The translations under genes were made by a program, and so were the position numbers. The notes under the pieces were generated by a model. The model did no database searches and was not told where the DNA came from. It saw only the letters and a program-made list of their open reading frames with translations. From Chitinophaga sp. CF118 (GTDB taxonomy: Bacteria > Bacteroidota > Bacteroidia > Chitinophagales > Chitinophagaceae), in NCBI RefSeq assembly GCF_900112615.1, contig NZ_FOMK01000001.1, positions 1,116,001-1,180,000 of the forward strand: a DNA stretch of 64,000 bases, in the 5' to 3' direction. Below are positions 63,495 to 64,000 of this stretch, piece by piece; within the stretch, counting starts at the first letter, position 1; every line of letters starts with the position of its first letter.

Positions 63495-64000
63495 TTAAAA
63501 AGGTGCGTCTTCTTCGAATTCCATGTCATTCATTTTGGAACCCTTCTGGATAAAGAATTTCGCTTCATTATTGGCGCCATCGTTAGGGCTTGGGAAACCA
63601 GCATAGGAGTTTCCACCACCGCCACTACCGGGGTTATCTACACTTCCATCATCTTCAAAACGCTGGAACTCCAGTACTGCACGCAGCTTGATAGTATCCA
63701 GCTGACCATTACGGTGTTTAGCTATACGCACGTGGGTTTCACCTTTATTGGATTCTCCCATTTCGTTAGTGTTGATCTCATAATATTCAGGACGGTACAG
63801 GAACAATACCATATCCGCATCCTGCTCAATCGCACCAGACTCACGAAGGTCACTCAACTGTGGCATCTTATTACCGTCCTTACGTTTTTCCACATCACGG
63901 CTTAACTGAGACAGTGCAATGATAGGCACACCTAATTCCTTTGCCATCCCTTTCAGATCCCTGGAGATCTTACTGATTTCCTGTTCACGATTACTTCCTT
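63495..64000 (-). CDS. dnaB: Replicative DNA helicase DnaB, C-terminal part (cut by window edge)
   Basis: The last 167 codons of a longer gene that continues beyond 64000. The frame begins [20 protein letters not shown] and carries [16 protein letters not shown] (helicase motif H3), [20 protein letters not shown], and [13 protein letters not shown] (H4, with QLDT where most DnaBs have PTGT), then a Gly/Ser/Asn-rich tail ending in acidic EFEEDAPF. DnaB is the hexameric helicase that unwinds DNA ahead of the replication fork. The internal ATG at 63947 is not the start; the upstream part lies outside the window. Confidence 0.93.
   Translation of the reverse strand, partial: GSNREQEISKISRDLKGMAKELGVPIIALSQLSRDVEKRKDGNKMPQLSDLRESGAIEQDADMVLFLYRPEYYEINTNEMGESNKGETHVRIAKHRNGQLDTIKLRAVLEFQRFEDDGSVDNPGSGGGGNSYAGFPSPNDGANNEAKFFIQKGSKMNDMEFEEDAPF

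Noticed and set aside
1..64000. tRNA, rRNA, insertion sequence or prophage genes
   Set aside because: None recognised on reading either strand; this is not a substitute for tRNAscan or ISfinder searches.

Overview
The window looks like a chromosomal segment of a member of the Bacteroidota, most likely a Chitinophaga-like member of the Chitinophagaceae. The evidence is SusC/SusD pairs, ECF sigma/FecR pairs, TonB-dependent receptors with STN domains, DUF4249, DUF4369-TlpA, a type IX secretion tail on a GH76 enzyme, HmuY, and promoters of the TAnnTTTG type placed almost on the start codon. There are no rRNA or tRNA genes, CRISPR arrays, intact insertion sequences or phage genes that I can recognise. 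Coordinates of coding regions include the stop codon.

Layout. 1-8.5 kb: a polysaccharide/glycan utilisation locus read on the minus strand (ECF sigma, FecR anti-sigma, SusC, SusD, BNR sialidase-like enzyme). 8.7-14 kb: ferritin, cupin, TlpA-type thioredoxin, sugar porter, small secreted protein and aldo/keto reductase, mostly with their own terminators. 13.9-19 kb: GH39, GH95 and GH43-like enzymes on the minus strand, with a LacI-type palindrome upstream of the GH39 gene. 19.5-26.6 kb (plus strand): small membrane protein plus ABC exporter, TPR/LuxR-type regulator, type II NADH dehydrogenase, exonuclease VII (xseA/xseB). 26.9-32.7 kb: heavy-metal RND efflux operon with an embedded DUF190 gene.

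32.7-36.0 kb: a compact AT-rich accessory island. It holds a SatD-family gene with a small membrane-protein partner, a long perfect hairpin, an RloA-type ATPase and a broken RloB gene fused by rearrangement to the 3' remnant of an unrelated gene. 36.1-42.7 kb: CsgG-like protein, a 1494-residue CheB/CheR/PAS/histidine kinase, a heme-oxygenase-like protein that lacks the proximal histidine, and an Rcp1-type response regulator. This resembles a phytochrome module without a phytochrome.

43-44.5 kb: S41 protease. 44.7-48.4 kb and 51.9-55.7 kb: two blocks of heme uptake genes (HmuY, HmuR-like receptor, a conserved small protein; hmuT-U-V-S with overlapping genes), separated by a divergent GH76/GH16 pair that suits attack on fungal walls. 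The intergenic regions ahead of both heme blocks share an 11-base word and are unusually rich in inverted repeats; the hmuT leader is the best candidate here for an undescribed structured RNA. 56-60 kb: STN-type TonB receptor with DUF4249 partner and a decayed FecR remnant. 60.3-64 kb: housekeeping genes pyrD, rsmE, a MATE transporter and the C-terminal part of dnaB, cut by the window edge.
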